This document shows positions 17,865-26,444 of a stretch of 64,000 bases of DNA, one piece after another. The stretch comes from Paraburkholderia sediminicola. GTDB lineage: Bacteria > Pseudomonadota > Gammaproteobacteria > Burkholderiales > Burkholderiaceae. The notes beneath the pieces are model-generated. The model did no database searches and was not told the origin of the DNA. It worked only from the letters and a program-made list of their open reading frames with translations. Both the position numbers and the translations under genes were made by a program. The DNA lies in NCBI RefSeq assembly GCF_902859805.1, contig NZ_CADIKC010000002.1, positions 310,001 through 374,000 on the forward strand, given 5' to 3'. Position 1 is the stretch's first letter. Each line of letters starts with the position of its first letter.

Positions 17865-17984
17865 CAACACTCTCCGTCCTCCATGCGACTTTGCATCGCG
17901 ACGCCAAGCTTAAGGGCCGTTCTGTTTGCTGGCATCGGGGGAAGTACTTAGCTGACAAAAGTTTCGCTGAGCGTGCGAACGAAC

Positions 17985-18004
17985 TCTCGTCCAATCGGAC
18001 GATG
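17985..18004 (+). promoter_or_regulatory. steroid-cluster element, copy D
   Basis: Plus-strand TCTCGTCCAATCGGACGATG, 15 of 20 identical to copy A, with a perfect CGTCC-AATC-GGACG dyad. It lies in the divergent gap between the LuxR regulator and the esterase, 147 nt upstream of the esterase start and in the same relative orientation as the other copies. It could serve activation of the plus operon and control of the regulator itself. Confidence 0.5.
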
Positions 18005-18151
18005 CCCCCTCAAAGCCGCCGCGTTTCAATGCGTTCAGCGTTGCGGCGTGCGTGCTGGATGCCCTGAATTGCGGCCCGATTCGCGTCATATACGGCCGCA
18101 TCGCTTATACGCGGTATAGCCGCTTTCATGACAGTTTTCTCAGGAGACCCG

Positions 18152-19096
18152 ATGGCGCTCGAACCTCAGGCGCAAGCCGTGCTCGCCGCTCTCGCCGGCA
18201 TGCCCCCGCTCGATTTCGCGCAACTCAGCGCGCCCGCTTACCGCGCCATGCTTGCCGCGGGCGGCGGTTTTGCGCCGGGCGACCCGGTCGCCTCGGAAGA
18301 AGATCTGATGATCCCGACCGCGAGCGGTCCGATCGGCGCGCGCCTTTACCGGCCGGTGATAGAAGGCGACGATGGCCTGCTTCCCCTCACCGTTTTCTTC
18401 CACGGCGGCGGCTTCGTTTCCTGCGGGCTCGACACCCATGCCAACCTGTGCCGCTGTCTGGCGCAACGCGCGCGAACGGTCGTGCTATCGGTCGATTACC
18501 GGCTCGCGCCGGAAGCGCGTTTTCCGGCCGCCGCGCTCGATGCATGCGACGCCGTGCGCTGGGCCGCATCCAACTCAGCCGATCTGCGCGTGCGGCCCGG
18601 CGCGCTTGCCGTTGCCGGCGACAGCGCGGGCGGCAATCTCGCCGCGGTAGCCGCGCAGCAGTTGCGTCATAGCCACGTGAATATCGCGCATCAACTGTTG
18701 TTCTACCCGGTGGTGGATTGCGCAACCGAATATCCCTCATACGAATCGATGGGCGACGGCTATCTGCTGACGGCGGACATGATGCGCTGGTTCAAGGACC
18801 AGTATTTCGCCGCGGGCGCCGATCGCGCCGATCCACTCGCCAGTCCGCTCGCCGCCACCGATCTCACGGGCGTAGCCAGCGCCACCATCATCAGCGCGGA
18901 ATACGACCCGCTGCGCGACGAGGCCGAGCATTACGCGGCACGTCTCGCGCAAGCCGGCGTGCTCACCACCCATCTGCGCTGGCCGGGGCACATGCACGGC
19001 TTCGCCAGTTTTCTCGGCGCACTCGATGCGGCCGACCATGCACTCACGATGGCGGCGCAACGCTTACGCGATGCGCTGCACGTCCAGAACACCTGA
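18152..19096 (+). CDS. alpha/beta-hydrolase, HSL-family esterase
   Basis: A 314-residue hormone-sensitive-lipase-type esterase. Oxyanion motif FFHGGGFVSC, nucleophile motif AGDSAGGN, an acidic residue in ISAEYDPLRDEA and a histidine in WPGHMHGF complete the catalytic set. The start at 18152 was chosen because AGGAGA precedes it; the ATG at 18128 has no such site. It is not a TesD/HsaD-type C-C hydrolase. Cleavage of acyl esters of steroids or other lipids is plausible. It begins a plus-strand operon with the next three genes. Confidence 0.85.
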   Translation: MALEPQAQAVLAALAGMPPLDFAQLSAPAYRAMLAAGGGFAPGDPVASEEDLMIPTASGPIGARLYRPVIEGDDGLLPLTVFFHGGGFVSCGLDTHANLCRCLAQRARTVVLSVDYRLAPEARFPAAALDACDAVRWAASNSADLRVRPGALAVAGDSAGGNLAAVAAQQLRHSHVNIAHQLLFYPVVDCATEYPSYESMGDGYLLTADMMRWFKDQYFAAGADRADPLASPLAATDLTGVASATIISAEYDPLRDEAEHYAARLAQAGVLTTHLRWPGHMHGFASFLGALDAADHALTMAAQRLRDALHVQNT

Positions 19097-19116
19097 CTCC
19101 GCTTACCAGAAAAGAT

Positions 19117-19920
19117 ATGACTGCATTGATCCGCCTCGCGGCCGAAGACGGCATCGCGACGCTCACGTTCGACCGCCCCGAGGCACTGAACGCTCTCAAC
19201 GAAGCGATGGCAATCGAACTGAACGCCAAGCTCGCACGCCTCGCTCACCACGACGAAATCCGCGCGATCGTGCTGACCGGCGCCGGCAACGCGTTCATGG
19301 CGGGCGGCGATTTGCAGACCATGCGCGCCGCACTCGACACCAAACCCGTGGTACGCGACCGCTCGATCGGCAAACTCGTGCGGCTCGCACAAACCGTGGC
19401 CGAGACCGTCACGGGTTCGCGCAAGCCGGTGATTGCCAGCGTCAACGGCGCCGTGGCGGGCTTCGGCTTAAGCCTCGTCGCGGCCTGCGACCTGGCTATT
19501 GCAGCGAAGAGCGCGACGTTCACCTCGGCGTATGGCCGTATCGGCACCTCACCTGATGGCGGTGCGACCTATACGTTGCCGCGCGCGCTCGGCACGAAGC
19601 AGGCTGCGCAATGGATGTATCTCGACGAACGGCATACCGCCGACGAAGCGTTGCGAGCGGGTTTCGTCAACTGGGTCGTACCGGACGATGACCTCACGGC
19701 GCAGACTCGCGCGCTGCTAAAACGGATGGGCGCGCTCTCGCCGGATGCGTTCGCGCAAACCAAGAATCTGATCCAGCATGCGCCCGAGCGCAGCTTCGCC
19801 GAGCATCTGTACGCGGAGCAGCGCAGCTTTCTGCACTGCGCGGCAGGCGACGATTTCCGCGAGGGCATTGACGCCTTCTTCGACAAGCGCGCGCCTGTGT
19901 TCGGCGCTGGCGCAGGTTGA
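19117..19920 (+). CDS. enoyl-CoA hydratase/isomerase family protein
   Basis: A 267-residue crotonase-fold protein with oxyanion segments GNAFMAGGDLQTM and VNGAVAGFGLSLVAACDLAI and a catalytic-loop region AYGRIGTSPDGGATYTLPR. It lies 20 nt after the esterase gene. It is the third crotonase-family gene in the cluster and may act in beta-oxidation of a side chain or ring-derived acid; the substrate is not readable. Confidence 0.84.
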   Translation: MTALIRLAAEDGIATLTFDRPEALNALNEAMAIELNAKLARLAHHDEIRAIVLTGAGNAFMAGGDLQTMRAALDTKPVVRDRSIGKLVRLAQTVAETVTGSRKPVIASVNGAVAGFGLSLVAACDLAIAAKSATFTSAYGRIGTSPDGGATYTLPRALGTKQAAQWMYLDERHTADEALRAGFVNWVVPDDDLTAQTRALLKRMGALSPDAFAQTKNLIQHAPERSFAEHLYAEQRSFLHCAAGDDFREGIDAFFDKRAPVFGAGAG

Positions 19921-19983
19921 GCGTCTCTTTTCGCTTTCTTCCATACGTAGCGCCAGTCACAGCAGCAGCACAGGGATAAACCC

Positions 19984-21219
19984 ATGAAACTCGCCACCAC
20001 CGACGAAATCGTCGCCGAGCTGAAAGCCGGCCGCATGATCATTCTGGTCGACGAGGAAGATCGCGAGAACGAAGGCGATCTGCTCATTGCCGCCGACCAT
20101 GTCACGCCCGAAGCGATCAACTTCATGGCGCGCTTTGGCCGCGGCCTCGTCTGTCTGACGCTGACAGCCGAACACTGCGCGCGCCTGAAACTTCCGCCGA
20201 TGGCGGAACAGAACGGCACGCAATACGGCACCGCCTTCACGGTCAGCATCGAGGCGGCAGAAGGCGTCACCACCGGCATCTCTGCCGCCGACCGCGCGCA
20301 TACGATCCGCACCGCGGTTCACGCAGAGGTGCGCGCCGAAGATCTGGTGCAACCGGGCCACGTGTTTCCCATTGCGGCGCGGCCAGGCGGTGTGCTGGTG
20401 CGTGCCGGACATACCGAGGCCGGTTGCGACCTCACCGCGCTGGCAGGTTTAACGCCTGCCGCGGTGATCTGCGAAATCATGAACGACGACGGTACCATGT
20501 CGCGCCTGCCGCAACTGATCGAATTCGCGGAACTGCACGGCCTGAAGATCGGCACGATCGCCGATCTGATCCACTATCGCAGCACTCACGAGACGCTCGT
20601 GGAACGTGTCGGAGAAAGACCGTTGCACACGCCGTGGGGACCGTTTCGCGCCATTCAGTATCGCGATACCGTGCGGCAATCCACGCATCTCGCGTTGGTG
20701 CGCGGCACGCCTCTGCCCAATGTGCCAGTGCTCACACGCGTGCACGAATGCTTTTCGCTGCTCGATCTGCTCGACGCAGAACCGTCCGCGCATTCGTGGC
20801 CGCTGCATGCAGCGCTGCAAAAAATCGATGCGGCCGGATGCGGCGTGGCGGTGCTGCTCGATTGCGACATGCGAGCCGATGCGATGAATAGCAGCAACGG
20901 CACGCCGGCGCGCAAGGACGGCAGACTCTCAGGCATCGGCTCGCAGATCTTGCGCGAGATCGGCGTGCGTCGGTTGAATGTGTTGTCGAGCCCATTCAGG
21001 CTGCCGGCGCTGTCGGGTCATGAACTCGAGATCATGGCGTTCATTCCGCTTGGCGAAGCGGACCCGGATAACCCGCACGCTTTCGAACGCGCACTTGCCG
21101 CGCCGATGGCCAGCGCGCCGCCGATGTCCGCGCCGATGTCCGCGCCGGTTCGGTCCGCCGTAACGGTGCAGTTAAACGCTCAGTCCGCGTCATACGAACT
21201 CGAAACCTCCTCATGGTGA
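19984..21219 (+). CDS. ribBA: RibBA-like DHBP synthase with degenerate GTP cyclohydrolase II half
   Basis: A 411-residue two-domain protein. The N-terminal 3,4-dihydroxy-2-butanone-4-phosphate synthase half is intact, with DEEDRENEGDLL (about residues 24-35) and RAGHTEAGCDLTALAG. The C-terminal half resembles GTP cyclohydrolase II but lacks the zinc-binding cysteine set: the usual VHSEC...C.C region reads TRVHECFSLLDLLDAEP. It therefore probably makes only the riboflavin C4 precursor. The C-terminal ~35 residues are a low-complexity PMSAPMSAP tail. Presence in an operon of flavoenzyme-rich steroid genes suggests on-demand flavin supply. Confidence 0.85.
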   Translation: MKLATTDEIVAELKAGRMIILVDEEDRENEGDLLIAADHVTPEAINFMARFGRGLVCLTLTAEHCARLKLPPMAEQNGTQYGTAFTVSIEAAEGVTTGISAADRAHTIRTAVHAEVRAEDLVQPGHVFPIAARPGGVLVRAGHTEAGCDLTALAGLTPAAVICEIMNDDGTMSRLPQLIEFAELHGLKIGTIADLIHYRSTHETLVERVGERPLHTPWGPFRAIQYRDTVRQSTHLALVRGTPLPNVPVLTRVHECFSLLDLLDAEPSAHSWPLHAALQKIDAAGCGVAVLLDCDMRADAMNSSNGTPARKDGRLSGIGSQILREIGVRRLNVLSSPFRLPALSGHELEIMAFIPLGEADPDNPHAFERALAAPMASAPPMSAPMSAPVRSAVTVQLNAQSASYELETSSW

Positions 21220-21226
21220 ATCCTCG

Positions 21227-22093
21227 ATGACTCAACGTCAAAAGCCCTATGTAGCCCTCGTCACCGGCGCTTCACGCGGCGCCGGCAAAGGTATCGCACT
21301 CGCGCTCGCCGCAACGGGCGCAACGGTCTACGTGACCGGACGCACGCAGCACGAAGGCGATGCGCCGTTGCCCGGCACGGTGCACGCGACAGCAATCGAA
21401 ATCGACAGGCTCGGCGGCAAAGGCATCGCCCTTACCTGCGATCACGCCGATGACCAGCAGGTGGCGGAAGTATTCGACTACATCCGTCACAACAGCGGGC
21501 GCCTCGACATCCTCGTTAACAACGCCACCGCGTTGCATGACGAACTGATCCGCCCGGCACCGTTCTGGGAAAAGCCGCTGGATCTCGTGAATATTCTCGA
21601 TGTCGGCCTGCGCTCCGGGTATGTCGCGAGCTGGCATGCCGCGAAGTTGATGGCCGCGCAAGGCGATGGGCTGATCGCGTTCACGTCCTCGTTCGGCGCA
21701 AGCTGCTATATGCACGGCGCGGCGTACGGCGCACAGAAAGTGGGTGTCGACAAGTTCGCCAAGGACATGGCCGTCGATCTGAAACCGCATGGCGTGGCGG
21801 CGGTTTCCATCTGGATGGGCATGCTGCAAACCGAGCGCACCGCGCGCGTGATCGCCGAGCATCCCGAGCAGTATGCGGGCTTCAGCGAACTCGCGGAGAC
21901 GCCGCAATTCACGGGGCGCCTGATCGATGCGCTGTACCGCGATCCGCAACGTCAGCAGAAGTCCGGTTGGGTACTGGTCGGCGCGGAGCTTGCGCACGAA
22001 TACGGTGTCACTGAGCTCGACGGACGCCAGCCGCCTTCGCATCGTGAGGCGTTGGGCGGACCGGTGCAGGCGCATCCGGCAATCGTGGCCTGA
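21227..22093 (+). CDS. short-chain dehydrogenase/reductase
   Basis: A 288-residue SDR with cofactor motif TGASRGAGKG at residues ~14-23, NNAT and a catalytic YGAQK. The last ~60 residues are longer than in minimal SDRs and resemble the DHRS1-like group. It begins 7 nt after ribBA and ends the plus-strand esterase operon. A steroid or hydroxyacyl substrate is inferred only from context. Confidence 0.82.
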   Translation: MTQRQKPYVALVTGASRGAGKGIALALAATGATVYVTGRTQHEGDAPLPGTVHATAIEIDRLGGKGIALTCDHADDQQVAEVFDYIRHNSGRLDILVNNATALHDELIRPAPFWEKPLDLVNILDVGLRSGYVASWHAAKLMAAQGDGLIAFTSSFGASCYMHGAAYGAQKVGVDKFAKDMAVDLKPHGVAAVSIWMGMLQTERTARVIAEHPEQYAGFSELAETPQFTGRLIDALYRDPQRQQKSGWVLVGAELAHEYGVTELDGRQPPSHREALGGPVQAHPAIVA

Positions 22094-22188
22094 TACGCTG
22101 CGCGGCACGTGTAGCACGGCGCAGCGGCTCCGAATGATGTGCTGGGCCGGGCTGTGCGGCTTCGTATCTTTTCCAGCATCACCAGCGA

Positions 22189-22479
22189 CTAGAAACCTGT
22201 CACCACCATCGCATACACCAGCGCTGCGCCGCCCACCGCGCCGAGGAACGTGAAGCACTGTTCGTCCGCGCCCGAGCGGCGTGCCCAGATTCTTCCAGCG
22301 AGCGCAGCCAACCCGGTGATCCCCAAGAACAACGAAAGCGATGACCCGGCCGTACACACCATGCCGGGAAACTCGTCGTTCCAGGCGCAGGCATAGAGCT
22401 GCCGCACGGATACGCCGACCACGCCGATCGCCACCAGCAAACCGGCAATCAGTCCGTCCCGCTGAACTCTGGATTTCAT
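22189..22479 (-). CDS. small membrane protein, uncharacterised
   Basis: A 96-residue protein with three likely transmembrane segments (GLIAGLLVAIGVVGVSV, SLSLFLGITGLAALAG, FLGAVGGAALVYAMVV). GGAGGAGGG upstream supports ATG at 22479, with ATG at 22485 as alternative. It is the only gene of its unit. Element copy E, 167 nt upstream, would place it in the steroid regulon. I do not recognise the family. Confidence 0.6.
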   Translation of the reverse strand: MKSRVQRDGLIAGLLVAIGVVGVSVRQLYACAWNDEFPGMVCTAGSSLSLFLGITGLAALAGRIWARRSGADEQCFTFLGAVGGAALVYAMVVTGF

Positions 22480-22646
22480 TTGCATCCCTCCTCCATCGCA
22501 CCCGCCCTCATCCCACTCGTCCCCATCCCTGTACGCGGCTCCAACGGCTGCCACGTGGCTGTGTGCCGGGGGATACGGTCGGCGGAAAAGCATGCCGCAC
22601 CGCGCCCGGTTCATACCGTCATTGACGGCGATTGGGCTTGCGAGGG

Positions 22647-22666
22647 CATCGTCCGGATGGACTAAG
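22647..22666 (-). promoter_or_regulatory. steroid-cluster element, copy E
   Basis: Plus-strand CATCGTCCGGATGGACTAAG, i.e. a perfect GTCC-ATCC-GGAC dyad followed by GATG on the minus strand. 14 of 20 positions match copy A. It lies upstream of the small membrane protein gene, in the 406-nt gap 22480-22885. Confidence 0.4.
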
Positions 22667-22750
22667 GGGATAGCCTGAGGGGCTGCTGGCGGGGAATTGC
22701 CGGGGAATCGCGGCGGAATTGCGGAAGGAACTTGCCTGGGGGGAAAGCAG

Positions 22751-22780
22751 TGGACGTGACGACGAACCCCGTCACGTCCA
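22751..22780. terminator. perfect 11-bp hairpin
   Basis: Arms TGGACGTGACG (22751-22761) and CGTCACGTCCA (22770-22780) around an 8-nt loop. It lies downstream of the ABC permease gene and upstream of the small membrane protein gene, both on minus. It is likely a transcription terminator of the ABC operon, although no T tract follows. Confidence 0.5.
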
Positions 22781-22885
22781 TTCAACAAAAGCACTAAACC
22801 TGCACGTCAGGCCGTTTGCAGCTTACCTACCAACCACGTCTCAATGACTTCTTCGATTGCCGCGTGCGTTTGAGTGGTGGGCTAG

Positions 22886-23647
22886 TTAGCTCTTCAACCG
22901 GTACCCGGTCTTGAAGATCCAGGCAACGATCACGAGAAACACCGCCAGAAACAACGCGGTCATTCCAAGGCTGACGCCAACGTCCACGTCGGCGAGGCCA
23001 TAGAAGCTCCAACGAAAACCGCTGACCAGATAAACGATCGGATTGAACAACGTCACGACCTTCCAGAACGGCGGCAGCATATTGACCGCATAGAAACTGC
23101 CGCCGAGGAACGTAAGCGGCGTGATGATCAGTAGCGGCACGAGTTGCAGCTTCTCGAAGCTATCCGCCCAGATGCCGATAATAAAACCGAGCAGACTGAA
23201 CGTGACCGCGGTGAGCACCAGAAACAGGATCATCCAGAACGGATGCTGCACCTGCAGCGGCACGAACAGGCCGGCAGTAGCCAGAATGATCAAGCCGAGC
23301 AGAATCGATTTGGTGGCCGCCGCGCCCACATAGCTCACCACGATCTCGAGGTACGACACCGGCGCCGACAGCAACTCGTAGATCGTGCCGGTAAAGCGCG
23401 GAAAGTAAATCCCGAACGACGCATTCGAGATGCTTTGCGACAGCAGCGAAAGCATGATCAGACCCGGCACGATGAACGCGCCATAACTGATGCCATCCAC
23501 TTCCTTGATGCGCGAACCGATGGCCGCGCCGAACACGACGAAGTACAGCGAAGTCGAAATCACCGGCGCGATGATGCTCTGCATCAGCGTGCGCCAGGTA
23601 CGCGCCATCTCGAACTTGTAGATCGCGCGGATTGCGTAGATATTCAT
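22886..23647 (-). CDS. ABC-2 type transporter permease
   Basis: A 253-residue ABC-2 family permease with six predicted membrane segments. It starts [20 protein letters not shown], and the family motif region is [20 protein letters not shown]. The start overlaps the stop of the ATPase gene as ATGA (23644-23647), so the two form a translationally coupled exporter. The closest general type is the DrrB/NodJ group of drug or polysaccharide exporters; the substrate is unknown. Confidence 0.87.
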   Translation of the reverse strand: MNIYAIRAIYKFEMARTWRTLMQSIIAPVISTSLYFVVFGAAIGSRIKEVDGISYGAFIVPGLIMLSLLSQSISNASFGIYFPRFTGTIYELLSAPVSYLEIVVSYVGAAATKSILLGLIILATAGLFVPLQVQHPFWMILFLVLTAVTFSLLGFIIGIWADSFEKLQLVPLLIITPLTFLGGSFYAVNMLPPFWKVVTLFNPIVYLVSGFRWSFYGLADVDVGVSLGMTALFLAVFLVIVAWIFKTGYRLKS

Positions 23648-24570
23648 TGGTTACCTCGGAGCAGACTGACGAAGATGTCCTCGAGCGAGCTTTGTGTCGT
23701 ATGCAGATCCTTGAAGCGGATGCCGGCATCGTCGAGCGCTTTGAGCAGCGCGATGATGTCCGTACGCCCGCCGTCGCCCTCATACGTATAGATCAACTCG
23801 TTGCCACCCTTGGCGACATCCAGCCCATATCCGGCCAGCGCCGCCGGCACCGCCTCGAGCGAACTCTCCAGTTGCAGCGTCAACTGCTTCTTGCCGAGTT
23901 TGCGCATCAACTCCGTCTTCTCTTCCACCAGCATGATCTCGCCCGCATTGATCACGCCGATGCGGTCGGCCATTTCCTCGGCTTCGTCGATATAGTGCGT
24001 GGTGAGAATGATCGTCACACCGCTTGCAGTGAGCGAGCGCACCAGCTTCCACATATCGCGGCGCAACTCGACGTCGACACCGGCCGTGGGTTCATCGAGA
24101 AACAGCACGCGCGGTTCGTGCGAGAGCGCCTTCGCAATCAGCACGCGGCGCTTCATGCCGCCCGACAGCGTAATGATCTTGTTATCGCGCTTTTCCCACA
24201 GCGACAGATCGCGCAAGACCTTCTCGATGTAAGCGGGGTTTTTCGGCTTGCCGAACAGCCCGCGGCTGAACGAGACGGTCGCCCAGACGGTTTCGAACGA
24301 GTCGGTGGTGAGCTCCTGCGGCACGAGGCCGATCAGCGAGCGTGCGCCGCGATAGTCCGTCGCGATGTCGCGGCCGTCCACCATCACGCTGCCGACGCTC
24401 GCGTTGACAATGCCGCAAATGATGCTGATAAGGGTGGTTTTGCCCGCCCCGTTGGGCCCAAGCAAGGCGAAGATTTCTCCGCGATTGATCGCCAGATTGA
24501 TGTTTTTGAGTGCATGAAAACCCGTGGCATAGGTTTTCGACAAATTCGTGACCGAGACGATAGGCTGCAT
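23644..24570 (-). CDS. ABC transporter ATP-binding protein
   Basis: A 308-residue ATPase of the DrrA/CcmA type. Walker [11 protein letters not shown] (about residues 38-47), signature LSGGMKRR, Walker [13 protein letters not shown] and the switch histidine in TTHYIDEAE are intact. A C-terminal ~80-residue extension is common to this group. The start [12 protein letters not shown] at 24570 was chosen because the domain begins there; the open frame extends further upstream without a domain. It pairs with the following permease. Confidence 0.9.
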   Translation of the reverse strand: MQPIVSVTNLSKTYATGFHALKNINLAINRGEIFALLGPNGAGKTTLISIICGIVNASVGSVMVDGRDIATDYRGARSLIGLVPQELTTDSFETVWATVSFSRGLFGKPKNPAYIEKVLRDLSLWEKRDNKIITLSGGMKRRVLIAKALSHEPRVLFLDEPTAGVDVELRRDMWKLVRSLTASGVTIILTTHYIDEAEEMADRIGVINAGEIMLVEEKTELMRKLGKKQLTLQLESSLEAVPAALAGYGLDVAKGGNELIYTYEGDGGRTDIIALLKALDDAGIRFKDLHTTQSSLEDIFVSLLRGNQ

Positions 24571-24761
24571 GGATTCGACGATGGCAGACACCGGTATTGG
24601 ATTAAAAGGGGGCGGGACGAATACGCCGCCGCACCCGCAATGTAATTGAAAGTGGGAAAGCGTGCAGCGCAACCGCGAGAATTCGGAGGAGCGGCTACCG
24701 CCGGCGAGCGTGTCAGCCTTTCAGGGCCGGCCGGGGTTCTTGCCAGACAGGCCGGGGCCTT

Positions 24762-26444
24762 TCACGGTTCGGCGCACGCGAAACTGCTGGCGAGATTCAC
24801 ATTGCCCTTGCCGCTATAGCGGGGAAACAGCGGGTAACGGCACAGCGGACGCGAGCGTCCGTTGGTCGCGGCCGCGATATCCGTAGCGGTCAGCGTTTCG
24901 GGCGATACGCCACGCGTCACCCAGTTGTCGAGCGCGCCCAGCAGATCCACCGAGGGGATGAACACGCCGCTGCCATGCTGGAAACCCGGCACCATGTAGA
25001 GCCGCATGAACGCATCGACCTGGTCGATGCCGAATCGATCGATCAGCGCTTCGTAGTAGGCGATCGTCTGGTTCGGGCTGATGACTTCGTCGGCGAGGCC
25101 TTGCAGTGTGATGAGCTTGCCGCCCTTCGCGATGTAGCGGGCGAGGTCGGGGTTCATCGCGCCGATCGTCTGCGAGAGCGCGATGAGCTGTCCGCGATAT
25201 TTGCCGGGATGAAGCGGGTCGAACCTGAGCGAGTCGAACTCCGCGTCGTGAGCCACGAAGTAGCGGACGTAGCCGTCGCCCTGCGCGAACAGGTAGCCGT
25301 TGGCGAAGAAAGTCGGCACCGGCAAGCGCGCGGCTTGATGCCCCAGGCCGAGCATGCCGGTCAGATGCGTGCCTTGAAAGACGTTGTAGCCCCGATAGCC
25401 GCTAACATTCCACGCCAGCTTGTACGGCAACGACAGGCCGTCACGCATCAGCAGCAAGGTGGAGAGCTGCGGGTCGGTGAGGCACTCGTCATGCGAGGGG
25501 GCTCGTCCGGCGCAGCGCAGCGAGGCGATGATTTCCGCTTCGTGTTCCTTGCACCCCTCGACGTCGCTGATCACGCCGTCGGCCGCGCCATCGAGCCGGT
25601 CGCAAACCGCGAGCGTGCGTTGATACACATGATCGAGCAATTGCGGCGGAATGAAACCGCCGGGCGTAGCGTATTCCGCCTGACCGAGCTTCACGCCCAT
25701 CAAACGCACGCCGGAGAAATTGAGCGCGGGCGAATTGGCGATCACGCCGTCGTAGTCGTCGGGATAGCGCTGCATCACGGTGTAGCCTTCGCGACCGCCT
25801 GTCGAGCCGCCGGCGAAATACATCCGTTGCGGCGGCCGGCCGTAAGCGCGTGCAATTAATGCGAGCGCGGTGTCGTGCGTTTTCTTCAGATGCGCGTAGC
25901 CGAAATTCGTGACCGCTTCGTCTACGAGGCCGAACACCGCGAGCGACGAATCGCCCACATGCCCCGAGTCGTCGCCGAAGGTCGCATAGCCTTGCGCGAG
26001 CGGCGCGCGATCCGGAGAGAACGGCATCACGCCCGTTCCGCTCACCACCACGCCGTTGTAGCCCCCGCCTCCGATCTGCAGCGCGCGGCCGTTCCAGCGG
26101 CGCGGCAGATTCAGATCGAAGCGGATATCGGGCGTACTGGCCTTGAGCGCCTTGATGCGCCCGGTGATACGGCAATATTCGCCGCCTTGCTGATTGCCGG
26201 GCGCCGTGGCCGCCACCATCGCCGCACTTTCGATCTGCACGCCGGCCGTCGGCAACGCGATCAGTTCTGGGGGCAACACCGCGCCCGCGAATTCCGCGCA
26301 ACGCATGGCGAGCGGCGCGTCCTTGGGCGCGGCGCATGCCTGTGAGGCGTTCGTTAGCCATAGCACCGCGCCGGCCACCGTGACGGCCGTGCGTGAACGC
26401 CCCTTAGAAAGCCCATGACGGACATGGCGCACCCGCGCCCTCAT
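24762..26444 (-). CDS. tannase/feruloyl-esterase family hydrolase with altered CS-D-HC motif
   Basis: A 560-residue secreted-type hydrolase. After a basic N-terminus there is a hydrophobic stretch (VTVAGAVLWLTNASQACA) consistent with a signal sequence. The nucleophile is Ser214 in AGGSTGGREG, the acid Asp452 in GLADEVISP and the base His490 in MVPGFQHGSG. In characterised family members a Cys precedes the Ser and another follows the His, forming a disulfide; here both are Gly (213 and 491). Aryl or plant-phenolic esters are the likely substrates. The start overlaps the stop of the OpgC-like gene as ATGA. Confidence 0.85.
   Translation of the reverse strand: MRARVRHVRHGLSKGRSRTAVTVAGAVLWLTNASQACAAPKDAPLAMRCAEFAGAVLPPELIALPTAGVQIESAAMVAATAPGNQQGGEYCRITGRIKALKASTPDIRFDLNLPRRWNGRALQIGGGGYNGVVVSGTGVMPFSPDRAPLAQGYATFGDDSGHVGDSSLAVFGLVDEAVTNFGYAHLKKTHDTALALIARAYGRPPQRMYFAGGSTGGREGYTVMQRYPDDYDGVIANSPALNFSGVRLMGVKLGQAEYATPGGFIPPQLLDHVYQRTLAVCDRLDGAADGVISDVEGCKEHEAEIIASLRCAGRAPSHDECLTDPQLSTLLLMRDGLSLPYKLAWNVSGYRGYNVFQGTHLTGMLGLGHQAARLPVPTFFANGYLFAQGDGYVRYFVAHDAEFDSLRFDPLHPGKYRGQLIALSQTIGAMNPDLARYIAKGGKLITLQGLADEVISPNQTIAYYEALIDRFGIDQVDAFMRLYMVPGFQHGSGVFIPSVDLLGALDNWVTRGVSPETLTATDIAAATNGRSRPLCRYPLFPRYSGKGNVNLASSFACAEP

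Noticed and set aside
18152-19096. TesD/HsaD-type meta-cleavage product hydrolase
   Set aside because: HGGG and GDSAGG motifs place it in the HSL esterase group, not among C-C hydrolases.
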